Positions 20,106-29,602 of a DNA stretch of 64,000 nt are shown here, one piece after another (within the stretch, counting starts at the first letter, position 1; the number at the start of each line of letters is the position of its first letter). The notes beneath the pieces were generated by a model that was not told the origin of the DNA, ran no database searches, and worked only from the letters and a program-made list of their open reading frames with translations. The position numbers were made by a program, and so were the translations under genes. The stretch is from Varibaculum prostatecancerukia (GTDB taxonomy: Bacteria; Actinomycetota; Actinomycetes; Actinomycetales; Actinomycetaceae): contig NZ_OW968402.1 in NCBI RefSeq assembly GCF_943169825.2, forward strand, positions 372,001 to 436,000, written 5' to 3'.

Positions 20106-21503
20106 CTACTGAAACTGGTGATATTGACTAGGTTGCAGCGTACCCTTTTGGAAGGCAGACCAGAAACTCGGGGTCTTCTGTTTATCGAGGAGCACCATTG
20201 CCCCGTGCGCACCATCATAGTAGGCCATATTGGCGATCGGAGGTGCCCCAGTGAGTCTATTCTTAGCGGCGCTGCGGTAGGTGAGTAACAGTTTTCCGAG
20301 CGCCCAGGCACCTGAATCAGTATCGCAAGTAAGGTTTTGGGCGCCTGCGATTGCCAGGTCGCGCTGCTTAAAAGGATTCAAAAAGGTAGAGGGGGTAATC
20401 AGAGTATCTGCCAGTTTGGAAACTACCTGCCGCTGTCGCTCCGCCCTACCAATATCACCTTTAGGGTCTTGCTGGCGCATCCGGGAGAACGCTAGCGCGG
20501 TCGCCCCGTCTGCCTGATGGCAACCGCTTTGCCACTTCAAAGCAGAATCGGGGTCATCAACGTCATAGTCAAGGCAGAGTTCAATTCCTCCCACGACGTC
20601 TACTAGCTGAGTCACCGATCCCATAGTGACTTCCACATAGTGATCAACTTTTACTCCGCTTATCCCTTCGACCGTTTTTACCAGTAGTCTTGGTCCCCCG
20701 AAAGAGTAGGCGGCATTGAGTTTATTTTGGCCATATCCGGGGATAACTACTGCAGTGTCCCGGGGGAGGGATACGATTGCTGACATTGAATTTACTTTGC
20801 GTACCAGCATAATCGAGTCTGAGCGGGCTCCTATATCCGCTCCAGAAACGCCGCCATCGCTACCATCGGAACGTTTATCGGAGCCGGCAATCAGCCAAGT
20901 TTCGCCCTCGCCAGCCGGCAGAGTCGAAAGGGCCTCAACTCGGTTTAACTGTGAATTCGCCAGATGGCAAAGATAGAGTGGCCAGGCAATAACAAAAATA
21001 AGGGTCAGAGTCAGAACTGCTGCGAAAATGCGGCGGAATTTAAAATTGGGGCGAGAAATCCGACGTTCTTTAGTAGACGGAATTGGCTCTAAACGGCTAG
21101 GAGTTTTCGGGCTTTCCTGATCTACCCGTGATTTCTCTGCTCTTTCTTGGGGCAATACCCGGGTGCGCGAGGGGGCTGGACGTCTGGAAAATCGCGAACC
21201 AGTGCGTGATTGCACCGGAATTTCTTGGGCGTTAGCCAAGTGCGTTTCTTCTCGCCGCGTCGGAGTGCTTTCTAGCTTTCTTGAGATTGCAGGGCGAGCA
21301 GCATGCCCACCAGGGGTATGGGAGTGGTGACCTGCTTCCTGAATATTGCCAGGAGAGGAGGATGTTTGTTGATTAGTTTTGTTTGAGCCCCCTGGGCGGA
21401 TTCTTCGTTCCTTAGGGGAATAGGAAGGAGGATTTTCCTGCCTGCGCTGGGGGCGAGGTCGTTTAGGCGGGGTGAATGACTCTGGCAGATCCTGCTGACT
21501 CAA
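20106..21503 (-). CDS. LCP (LytR-CpsA-Psr) family cell-wall ligase
   Basis: 465 residues. A long basic, Pro/Ser-rich cytoplasmic region (about 1-155) precedes one membrane helix (about 158-178). The LCP domain then has WLIAGSDKRSD, the Asp/Arg cluster ARSDSIMLV, SLPRDTAVVIPG and the C-terminal DIGRAERQRQVV. LCP enzymes transfer glycopolymers from polyprenyl carriers to peptidoglycan outside the membrane. The start is TTG at 21503 with AGGGAG nine bases upstream. It lies 36 bases downstream of a second LCP gene, probably in the same transcript. Some family members lack activity; the key Arg residues are present here. Confidence 0.9.
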   Translation of the reverse strand: MSQQDLPESFTPPKRPRPQRRQENPPSYSPKERRIRPGGSNKTNQQTSSSPGNIQEAGHHSHTPGGHAARPAISRKLESTPTRREETHLANAQEIPVQSRTGSRFSRRPAPSRTRVLPQERAEKSRVDQESPKTPSRLEPIPSTKERRISRPNFKFRRIFAAVLTLTLIFVIAWPLYLCHLANSQLNRVEALSTLPAGEGETWLIAGSDKRSDGSDGGVSGADIGARSDSIMLVRKVNSMSAIVSLPRDTAVVIPGYGQNKLNAAYSFGGPRLLVKTVEGISGVKVDHYVEVTMGSVTQLVDVVGGIELCLDYDVDDPDSALKWQSGCHQADGATALAFSRMRQQDPKGDIGRAERQRQVVSKLADTLITPSTFLNPFKQRDLAIAGAQNLTCDTDSGAWALGKLLLTYRSAAKNRLTGAPPIANMAYYDGAHGAMVLLDKQKTPSFWSAFQKGTLQPSQYHQFQ

Positions 21504-21539
21504 GTTGCTTACTCCCTGATTAAAACTTGGGTATCTGAC

Positions 21540-22844
21540 CTATTTTTTCGCTTCGCACTTCCTTTGCAGTTCGACTAGGTCATCGTTTGGTTTCTGAGAA
21601 CTGGTGGCATCCCCGTTATTTTGGGAGCTCGAAGAACTGGTGGTAGGTTCAGGGCTCTTGGTGGCGCTTTCACCGCTGGAGCTGGTTGAGGGGGAAGTTG
21701 AGGTTTCCGCTTCAATAGTGTAAACCTTGCCATTAGCGTCACGAACTTCGATTCCTGCTGGTAGCGGGGTGTCATTGATAAAAGTATCCCAGATAGGTCT
21801 TATTTCATTCGCGTTTACAATCACCCGATTGGGGTCATTTGGTGCAGGATATACCGGCAGGGTAACGAAACGGAGATTCTCTGGCTTTAAGGATTGCAAT
21901 GACCAGCCTAAACCAGCCATTTCGGACACGGAAGATATCCCGTCAGAAATGCTTAATGAGCTCAAGCCGCTACCGATAAAATCGTAAAGCTGATTGAGAG
22001 AGGTTAACATATTTTTTTGCAGGGCGGTGCGCATCATAATCCCCATGACCGCCTGTTGCCGTTCAATCCGTTGCAGGTCAGAACCGTCCGATCCTTGCAC
22101 TCCGTGTCGGACGCGGGCATAACCTAATGCTTGCTTACCATCGAAATGGACGCATCCGGGTTCTAATTCTAGGCCAGAATTCCGCTGGTCATGAATCTCG
22201 GTGGGAATATAGACATTAATCCCTCCCAGGGCATCGATCATGGAAGCAAATCCGCTGAAATCGACCACTACTGATTCGTCAATCCGCATCCCAGAAAGCT
22301 TTTCTACGGTTTTCCAAGTGCAAAGAACCGCTGAAGTCCGGTCACCGTCTTCACCGCCAATGGAGTATGCCCAGTTAAACTGAACTCGTTGCGGTCGCGA
22401 TTGTGTTCCGTCTTTATGTTCACAAGCGGGAACATCAACAATTAAATCCCGGGGTATCGAAACTACGTTTACATGGGAACGATCCTTGGAAATATGCATA
22501 ACCATGGCAGTATCGGATCGCTCTCCCTCGCTGCCATCGTTGATTAGAGCCTGATTGTCTTCCCCGGTGCGAGAATCAGAACCAATAATCAAAATGTTGA
22601 TAGGACGCCCACTATAAGAATCAGGCGGAGTACGTCCTAACTTCTTGGCAGTGCTGATATTGTTCACACGACTAGATAGGTCGTGGTAAACCAAGAAAGC
22701 CCCGGTGAGAGAGAAGGATAGGGCGAACACTAAGGCACTGATTACCCCCCGCAGCAGCCTACGCGGGTAGGGCGGATTAACAGCGTGACGGATGCGCCCT
22801 AGGTAGGTTTTTGCGCTTTTCTTGTGCGAACTCACGTGTGCCAC
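21540..22844 (-). CDS. LCP (LytR-CpsA-Psr) family cell-wall ligase
   Basis: 434 residues. The short basic N-terminus and one membrane helix (about 33-53) are followed by the LCP domain: ILIIGSDSRTGEDNQ, RSDTAMVMHI, VVSIPRDLIVDVPAC, FNWAYSIGGEDG and DLQRIERQQAVMG. These carry the conserved Asp and Arg residues that bind the polyprenyl pyrophosphate head group. The C-terminal 60 residues are Ser/Thr/Pro-rich and probably disordered outside the cell. It is transcribed ahead of the TTG-started LCP gene, giving a tandem pair. The upstream neighbour is ung on the same strand. Confidence 0.9.
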   Translation of the reverse strand: MAHVSSHKKSAKTYLGRIRHAVNPPYPRRLLRGVISALVFALSFSLTGAFLVYHDLSSRVNNISTAKKLGRTPPDSYSGRPINILIIGSDSRTGEDNQALINDGSEGERSDTAMVMHISKDRSHVNVVSIPRDLIVDVPACEHKDGTQSRPQRVQFNWAYSIGGEDGDRTSAVLCTWKTVEKLSGMRIDESVVVDFSGFASMIDALGGINVYIPTEIHDQRNSGLELEPGCVHFDGKQALGYARVRHGVQGSDGSDLQRIERQQAVMGIMMRTALQKNMLTSLNQLYDFIGSGLSSLSISDGISSVSEMAGLGWSLQSLKPENLRFVTLPVYPAPNDPNRVIVNANEIRPIWDTFINDTPLPAGIEVRDANGKVYTIEAETSTSPSTSSSGESATKSPEPTTSSSSSQNNGDATSSQKPNDDLVELQRKCEAKK

Positions 22845-22886
22845 TCTATACTGTCTTGACTAAATTGTAACGATTTGGATAACGAA

Positions 22887-23549
22887 TTATGGAAGTTGCC
22901 AGTTAATGGGGCTTGTTCCCAGCTGTTGCAGCAAAGAATTAGTGCGCGAAAAAGGACGGGATCCGAAGAATCCGCGAGAGGCCGATAGGGGCGAGGGATG
23001 CGCTGACTGAACAATCGGAGTATTTCCAAGGGCGGGAGCTAGGGATTGAGCTTGTTTGCCCCAGAGAATAGCCACCAGCGGACGATCTCGCGCTACTAAA
23101 GTGGAAATGGCGCGGTCGGTTACCTCCTCCCATCCGCGTCCGCGGTGAGAGCCAGCTTCGTTAGGGGTAACCGTAAGAACCCTGTTTAGTAGCATTACCC
23201 CCTGCTCTGCCCAGGGGCGAAGATCTCCGCTGGTGGGGACGGAGCACCCTAAATCGTCATGGAGTTCCTTAAAAATATTGTTTAAAGATTTCGGGATAGC
23301 CACTCCCGGTTTTACCGAGAAGGATAGCCCCATCGCGTTCCCGGGAGTCGGATAGGGATCCTGCCCCACGATTAGCACTTTTACTTGATCAAAGGGGTAG
23401 GTGAAAGCGCGAAAAATATCCCCACCGGAGGGAAGGTAGTTGTTGCCTTCATGGCGCAGCATCTCGCCCATTTCGGAGATCTTCGGGGCGGCAGGATTCA
23501 TTACCTCTGCCCAGGAAGGGTGCATGATCTTTTCCAGGTTGGTGCTCAT
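22887..23549 (-). CDS. ung: uracil-DNA glycosylase
   Basis: 220 residues, family 1 UDG. The catalytic water-activating motif [19 protein letters not shown] has the catalytic Asp at 64, and the Leu-loop motif [18 protein letters not shown] carries the catalytic His. [22 protein letters not shown] is also conserved. It removes uracil from DNA to start base-excision repair. It is divergent from the LytR_C gene at 23654, with about 100 bases between the starts. Confidence 0.95.
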   Translation of the reverse strand: MSTNLEKIMHPSWAEVMNPAAPKISEMGEMLRHEGNNYLPSGGDIFRAFTYPFDQVKVLIVGQDPYPTPGNAMGLSFSVKPGVAIPKSLNNIFKELHDDLGCSVPTSGDLRPWAEQGVMLLNRVLTVTPNEAGSHRGRGWEEVTDRAISTLVARDRPLVAILWGKQAQSLAPALGNTPIVQSAHPSPLSASRGFFGSRPFSRTNSLLQQLGTSPINWQLP

Positions 23550-23653
23550 AGTTTCATTTTAACCTGTTCGCCTAGCTAAGCTAACGCGGGTAAATACTGA
23601 TTCTCGGCGTGGCAGTCGCCCCTTGACTGGTCGAATACGGTTAATCTGTCTTT

Positions 23654-24253
23654 GTGAGTAAACAAGAGTTTCCGGAAGATGAGTTCGATGCACTGGCCGA
23701 AGAAGGCCCTTCAGGTGCTCATCGCCGCCCTGTAAGGCGCTGGCAGGCGTTGCTACCTATTCTAGTGGTGCTGGTGCTAGGACCGGCTTTGGCCTGGGGT
23801 GGGGTGGCGCTGATGAAAGGTACCGGGCATACGCAAACTCCTGCTGCCACTAAAACTGCAACCACAACTACTGCAGCGACTCCTACTACTAGCCCTAAAA
23901 AAATTGCTAAACCCAGTGAGTCTTCCAAAAAGGAAACTGCCACCAGCCCCACTGCCAGTGCTTCGGCTACGAATAAGGCGGAGGCGCGAGTGCGGGTGTT
24001 GAATGCTTCTAATCGTTCTGGCTGGGCAAAAGAGGTCGCGGATAAACTGGCGGCTGACGGTTTCACCAACCCGAATGCCAGTAATTCTCAAGCTCGCGGA
24101 TTAAAGGATTCCACGGTGCTTTATCGCGGTTCCCAGTTTGAAGCTGCTGCTAAAGAGGCCGCTAAGGTTGCAGGCATCAGCAATGTGCAGGACGCCGATA
24201 GCGGCGGATATCAAATCGGGGAAACCGATATTGCCATTTATCTAGTTCGCTGA
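23654..24253 (+). CDS. LytR C-terminal domain membrane protein
   Basis: 199 residues. An acidic N-terminus is followed by one membrane helix (about 33-54, ALLPILVVLVLGPALAWGG), a Thr/Ala/Ser-rich spacer (about 60-112) and a C-terminal LytR_C domain (RVRVLNASNRSGWAKEVADKL to GETDIAIYLVR). LytR_C domains are often attached to LCP ligases. Here the domain stands alone, across ung from two LCP proteins that lack it, which suggests a partner role (inference). Start GTG. Confidence 0.8.
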   Translation: MSKQEFPEDEFDALAEEGPSGAHRRPVRRWQALLPILVVLVLGPALAWGGVALMKGTGHTQTPAATKTATTTTAATPTTSPKKIAKPSESSKKETATSPTASASATNKAEARVRVLNASNRSGWAKEVADKLAADGFTNPNASNSQARGLKDSTVLYRGSQFEAAAKEAAKVAGISNVQDADSGGYQIGETDIAIYLVR

Positions 24254-24401
24254 CGGTTGCTACTCTCGGATAGGAGTCAGGGCTGTTACTGCGGAAACCA
24301 GCTGCTTCAGCTAGCTTGATTCACTTTCATTCCCGATAACCTATTGCAAAATCTAGAAGTTTCACTCAGAGGGTATTTTCTATTCTGTTTTCGCCTGAAA
24401 G

Positions 24402-24428
24402 TTTGCACTTGCCTTAGGAGAGTGCCAA
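24402..24428 (+). promoter_or_regulatory. second, degenerate CIRCE operator
   Basis: TTTGCACTT, nine bases, then GAGTGCCAA: three departures from the CIRCE consensus TTAGCACTC-N9-GAGTGCTAA, with exact spacing. It lies nine bases upstream of the better CIRCE. A tentative promoter (TTGCCT at 24409, CATATT at 24432, 17-base spacer) overlaps it. Confidence 0.65.
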
Positions 24429-24436
24429 AATCATAT

Positions 24437-24463
24437 TTAGCACTCGAACCTAGAGAGTGATAA
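24437..24463 (+). promoter_or_regulatory. CIRCE operator (HrcA site) of groEL
   Basis: TTAGCACTC, nine bases, then GAGTGATAA: one mismatch from the CIRCE consensus. HrcA bound here represses groEL until heat shock. It lies in the 346-base stretch 24254-24599 that separates the LytR_C gene and groEL. Downstream of it, about 110 bases of GC-rich untranslated leader precede the groEL ribosome site. No gene is seen in the stretch, and no HspR-type HAIR repeat was noticed. Confidence 0.95.
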
Positions 24464-24557
24464 AAACCGAGTCCTTGGTGAGGGGGCGACGTTCCGAGAC
24501 AGGATCGGCGCGGAGTCCTCGTCCGTCGCGGGCATCAGGGCTGGGTCAAAGATCTAA

Positions 24558-26231
<1,674 letters not shown>

Positions 26232-26278
26232 ACCGGGTGTAGGCTGAGCGGTCTAGCCGCTATAAAGCTGATACCAAG

Positions 26279-26312
26279 AAGTGGGGGCGAACCGAAAGGT
26301 TCGCCCCCACTT
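26279..26312 (+). terminator. groEL terminator
   Basis: A perfect 15-bp stem (26279-26293 with 26298-26312) closed by a GAAA tetraloop, GC-rich (GTGGGGGCGAACC/GGTTCGCCCCCAC). It closes the groEL transcription unit, and the minus-strand tpi-like gene converges toward it. Confidence 0.9.
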
Positions 26313-26392
26313 TGTCTGCCATTTTGATTAACCCCGAAAGTAGGTTACGGCTATTTTTGATAGTTGTTGCCTGGTGTTTTGTTTGGGTTGGT

Positions 26393-27133
26393 TTATTTTC
26401 GGGTTGTGGTTTCTTTGGCTACTTCTAGGAAGGCTTTGGGTTCGTGTGCGAAGCGTCCTAGGAATAGTCCGTCGATGGTGTTGTCGAGTTTGGTTATTAG
26501 TCCTGGTCCTGCTGAGCCGCCGTAGAGAATGGTTAGTGAGGCTAGTTCGGGTAGGCCTTCTCGGATGTTTTGGCATATCTCAGAGACGTATTTTGGGCTT
26601 GCTGGCTGCGCGGCGCCGATAGCCCAGTAGGGTTCATATCCCAGCCATATTTCTGTGGGTGTGGCGTATCTTAATGCGGAGCGTACTTGTTGGATGCATA
26701 GTTTTGCTGCTTGTTTGGGGCTGGTTTTTTCGGGTTCGCCTATGCATAGCAAGGGAGTTATGTTGTTGCGTTTAGCTGCTGCAACTTTTTTGGCGATCAT
26801 GTCGTCGTCTTCACGGAAAATGGTTCTACGTTCCGCGTGACCAATTTCTGCTACTTTGACACCGAAATTTGCTAGATCTGCTCCTGAAACTTCACCGGTA
26901 AAGGCTCCTCGGTCTTCATAGGCTAGATCTTGGGCACCTAGGATAATGTTAGTGTCTTTTAGAATTTCCGCCGCTTGGGGGATGGCTAAAAAGTCCGGCA
27001 GGATCGCCAGGCGTACATTATCGATTAAACCCTCTTCGCTGGCAATTAAACTTTTTAATTCACGACAATATTGTAAAGTACGCGATTGCGAAAAATACAT
27101 TTTTAGGCTTACAGCAGCCACTGGTTTATTCAT
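26393..27133 (-). CDS. triosephosphate-isomerase-like sugar-phosphate isomerase (LerI/EryH-type candidate)
   Basis: 246 residues with a TPI fold and catalytic residues kept: K11 (SLKM instead of NWKM), H99 (EIGHAERR instead of GHSERR) and E167 (GYEPYWAIG). The departures at otherwise near-invariant positions, and its place directly after an RpiB-like gene, argue for a tetrulose-phosphate isomerase rather than the glycolytic enzyme. TPI homologues LerI and EryH convert L-erythrulose-1-phosphate to D-erythrulose-4-phosphate (known from Mycobacterium and Brucella). The 3-prime half of the gene and its downstream flank show strong G+T bias on the plus strand, unlike the rest. A glycolytic role cannot be excluded. 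Confidence 0.75.
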   Translation of the reverse strand: MNKPVAAVSLKMYFSQSRTLQYCRELKSLIASEEGLIDNVRLAILPDFLAIPQAAEILKDTNIILGAQDLAYEDRGAFTGEVSGADLANFGVKVAEIGHAERRTIFREDDDMIAKKVAAAKRNNITPLLCIGEPEKTSPKQAAKLCIQQVRSALRYATPTEIWLGYEPYWAIGAAQPASPKYVSEICQNIREGLPELASLTILYGGSAGPGLITKLDNTIDGLFLGRFAHEPKAFLEVAKETTTRK

Positions 27134-27166
27134 TTAATTCTCCCGAATAGGTGAATAGATAGCTAG

Positions 27167-27601
27167 TTATTCTGCTTCGTATTCACAGATTCGGGCAACC
27201 TTATCTTTGCTGCGCGAATTAGGATCGAAATCGTTTTTAAGATATTCCTCTAAAAACACTTCTGCAGATTTAATACCTACTACCTGGGAACCAATAGCAA
27301 TCATGTTTGCATTATTGCTAAGGGTGGCTCGCTGTGCCTGGTACACATCAGCGATGCAAGCGCAATAAGCTCCTTTTACCTTGTTTGCCGCTATTGAAAC
27401 CCCGATACCGGTACCACAAACCACTACGCCGCGATCATATTCACCAGCTGCCACGGCCTCGGCTACCGCTACCGCAACATTAGCGTAAATAGGATCATCG
27501 GAACCAAAATCTTTAACCTCATGCCCCAAATCCTCAGCCTTAGCCATAAGAGCCTGCTTAAGATCCGTAGCGTTTGGATCACAACCAAAAGCGAGTTTCA
27601 T
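27167..27601 (-). CDS. RpiB/LacAB-family isomerase (DerI/EryI-type candidate)
   Basis: 144 residues. RpiB-family signature: the catalytic Cys in GVVVCGTGIGVSIAANK, then RATLSNNANMIAIGSQVVG. The N-terminal phosphate-binding segment reads GCDPNATDLK, without the His of ribose-5-phosphate isomerase B (SDHAG), pointing to a different substrate. DerI/EryI members of this family convert D-erythrulose-4-phosphate to D-erythrose-4-phosphate. It is transcribed just before the TPI-like gene (33-base gap), which gives a two-step isomerase pair. The promoter lies in the 182-base gap shared with the aldo/keto reductase gene. Confidence 0.75.
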   Translation of the reverse strand: MKLAFGCDPNATDLKQALMAKAEDLGHEVKDFGSDDPIYANVAVAVAEAVAAGEYDRGVVVCGTGIGVSIAANKVKGAYCACIADVYQAQRATLSNNANMIAIGSQVVGIKSAEVFLEEYLKNDFDPNSRSKDKVARICEYEAE

Positions 27602-27783
27602 TATTCACCTAACCTTATTAAAAATAAATACTTACATTCTAGGTTACCTTATCTATAAGAAATTCATACCTTTTAGGTGTTATTTCTTCCTATTTAGGAG
27701 TAATAAAGACATCTATAGAGCACATTCGAGATACTTTAAGATTATGCTGGTTTGTGGTTCACAACTCGTCTAATATGGATGGT

Positions 27784-28737
27784 ATGAAATATAGGCGGTT
27801 AGGTAATTCTGGTCTTCGCGTTTCTGTTTTGGGATATGGCGCAAATAATTTGGGTCGAAAGGGATCGGCTTCTGAAAATATCGCAGGTGCGAAGAAAGTT
27901 GTGGATGCGGCGTTGGATGTAGGCGTGACCTATTTTGACACCGCAAATGTTTACGGGCATGAACCGGGACTATCAGAGACCTTGCTGGGACAGGCACTAG
28001 GTAAGCGGCGTGGCGATGTCGTGATTGCAACGAAATTTGGGTTACCCATGGCAGGAGAGCCTAGGGAATTAGCGCGTGGATCGCGTAGATACATTATGAA
28101 GCAATGCGAAGCATCTTTGTCTCGACTAGGTACTGATTGGATTGATCTTTATTACTATCATTCCCCTGACACCCTCACCCCAATCGATGAAACCATCGAT
28201 GCGTTGGACACTTTGGTAGATCAAGGAAAGATTCGTTACTACGGAGTGTCGAATACTACTGGATGGCAATTGGCGGATGCGTGGCATCATTCACGTCGAG
28301 GGCGACTTGTTGCGACGCAAAATCATTACAATCTTCTCGATCGCCGAGCCGAGCAGGAGATTGTTCCGGCAGCGCAAAATTTTCACTTAGGCCTCGTTCC
28401 GTATTATCCATTGGCGGCAGGTATATTGACAGGAAAATACACTCAGGGAGTGCCCAAAGACGCCCGATTGAAGCCGGGAGATCCAAAACTTGCTGCAGCC
28501 AATATTGAGGTCTTGCGTGAATACCAGGACTTTTGCTCTCAACGCGATATGCAACAGGCATCAGTAGCAATTGCGTGGCTTGCTTCGCAGTCTCCCGTGG
28601 CATCTATTATTGCAGGTGCTACCCGTCCTGAGCAGATTTGTGCAAACGCCCAAGCTGTTGAGCTTGAGTTGAGTGGGGATGATTTAGCTGCGCTAGACAG
28701 GATTTTCCCCCGTCCCGAAAAGGTAGCGTTGTTCTAA
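27784..28737 (+). CDS. aldo/keto reductase
   Basis: 317 residues from the ATG at 27784; a GTG at 27754 would add ten residues and cannot be ruled out. The family start MKYRRLGNSGLRVSVLGYG is clear. Catalytic tetrad: D52 and Y57 in FDTANVYGHE, K84 in ATKFG and the His in YYYHSPDTL. The NADPH-binding loop near IIAGATRPEQI is present. It probably reduces or oxidises a sugar or sugar-phosphate carbonyl. It overlaps the DeoR gene by one base (TAATG), so the two are co-translated, and it sits in the accessory sugar island. Confidence 0.85.
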   Translation: MKYRRLGNSGLRVSVLGYGANNLGRKGSASENIAGAKKVVDAALDVGVTYFDTANVYGHEPGLSETLLGQALGKRRGDVVIATKFGLPMAGEPRELARGSRRYIMKQCEASLSRLGTDWIDLYYYHSPDTLTPIDETIDALDTLVDQGKIRYYGVSNTTGWQLADAWHHSRRGRLVATQNHYNLLDRRAEQEIVPAAQNFHLGLVPYYPLAAGILTGKYTQGVPKDARLKPGDPKLAAANIEVLREYQDFCSQRDMQQASVAIAWLASQSPVASIIAGATRPEQICANAQAVELELSGDDLAALDRIFPRPEKVALF

Positions 28738-29564
28738 TGGATGATGAGATTGAGGCAAAACTTGCTGTTCCACCAACAAAACAAGATTTGAGACGGGACG
28801 CTATTACTGAGCGCGTTCTTGAGATTGGATCTGTCCGCATCGATACGCTGGTTGATGAACTTGGCGTATCGAGGATGACGATTCACCGCGATCTGGATGC
28901 CTTGGAAGCAAGAGGCGTGCTGCGAAAATCTCGGGGTGTCGTAACTGCGGTCGCTTCGAGCCTATTTGAAGCGTCAACTGATTATCGTTTGCGGCAGCAG
29001 TCCGTTGAGAAACGTGCGATTGCCAAACTCGCCTTTGAGTTGATTGAACCCGGGGAAGCGATTGTGCTAGACGACTCGACGACAGGCTTAAATTTAGCCG
29101 AATTGTTGCCCCAGAAAGAACCTTTGACAGTTATTACTAATTTTGGGCGCGTACTCGACATGCTTGGTAGCAAGAGAGGCATCTCCCTTGTCTCTACGGG
29201 GGGAGAATATTACCAGCTGTGCGATGCCTATAAAGGTAACCTGTCGCTTTCGGCTTTGAGTCAATTGAGCGCAGACACCTATTTCATGTCGACACCTGCT
29301 ATCAGTAATGGTGTGTGTTTTCATCAACAGCCTGAGTTAATCCAAGTTAAGCGCGCCATGTTCAAATGCGCGAAGAAGCGTGTGCTAATCGCTGACCATA
29401 CGAAATTTTCTAAGCGAGCGTTGTATTCGATGATGCCAATCAGTGAATTTGACTTTGTAATTTCCGATGCAGCGTTAAGTCGCGAACATGTTACTGAACT
29501 TCGGCGAAGTGGTGTGCAACTAATTATTGCGAAGACGCGCTCGGGAAAAACTGAGATTAGTTAG
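28737..29564 (+). CDS. DeoR/GlpR-family transcriptional regulator
   Basis: 275 residues. The N-terminal winged helix-turn-helix is RIDTLVDELGVSRMTIHRDLDALEARGVLRKSRG. The C-terminal DeoRC sugar-phosphate-sensing domain keeps VLDDSTTGLNLAELL, TVITNFGRVL and LIADHTKFSKRALY. DeoR-type repressors respond to phosphorylated sugars made by the pathway they control. Its translation is coupled to the aldo/keto reductase, so it is the likely local regulator of this island. Which operators it binds is not known from sequence. Confidence 0.88.
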   Translation: MDDEIEAKLAVPPTKQDLRRDAITERVLEIGSVRIDTLVDELGVSRMTIHRDLDALEARGVLRKSRGVVTAVASSLFEASTDYRLRQQSVEKRAIAKLAFELIEPGEAIVLDDSTTGLNLAELLPQKEPLTVITNFGRVLDMLGSKRGISLVSTGGEYYQLCDAYKGNLSLSALSQLSADTYFMSTPAISNGVCFHQQPELIQVKRAMFKCAKKRVLIADHTKFSKRALYSMMPISEFDFVISDAALSREHVTELRRSGVQLIIAKTRSGKTEIS

Positions 29565-29577
29565 TCCCGAACGCGTC
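29534..29577. terminator. weak hairpin between convergent deoR-type and Tm-1-like genes
   Basis: GACGCGCTCGGGA (29534-29546) pairs with TCCCGAACGCGTC (29565-29577) with one mismatch. The loop contains the deoR-type stop codon. There is no U-tract, so termination is uncertain. Confidence 0.35.
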
Positions 29578-29602
29578 TGCACTGGATTCGATGGCGTTCC
29601 TA

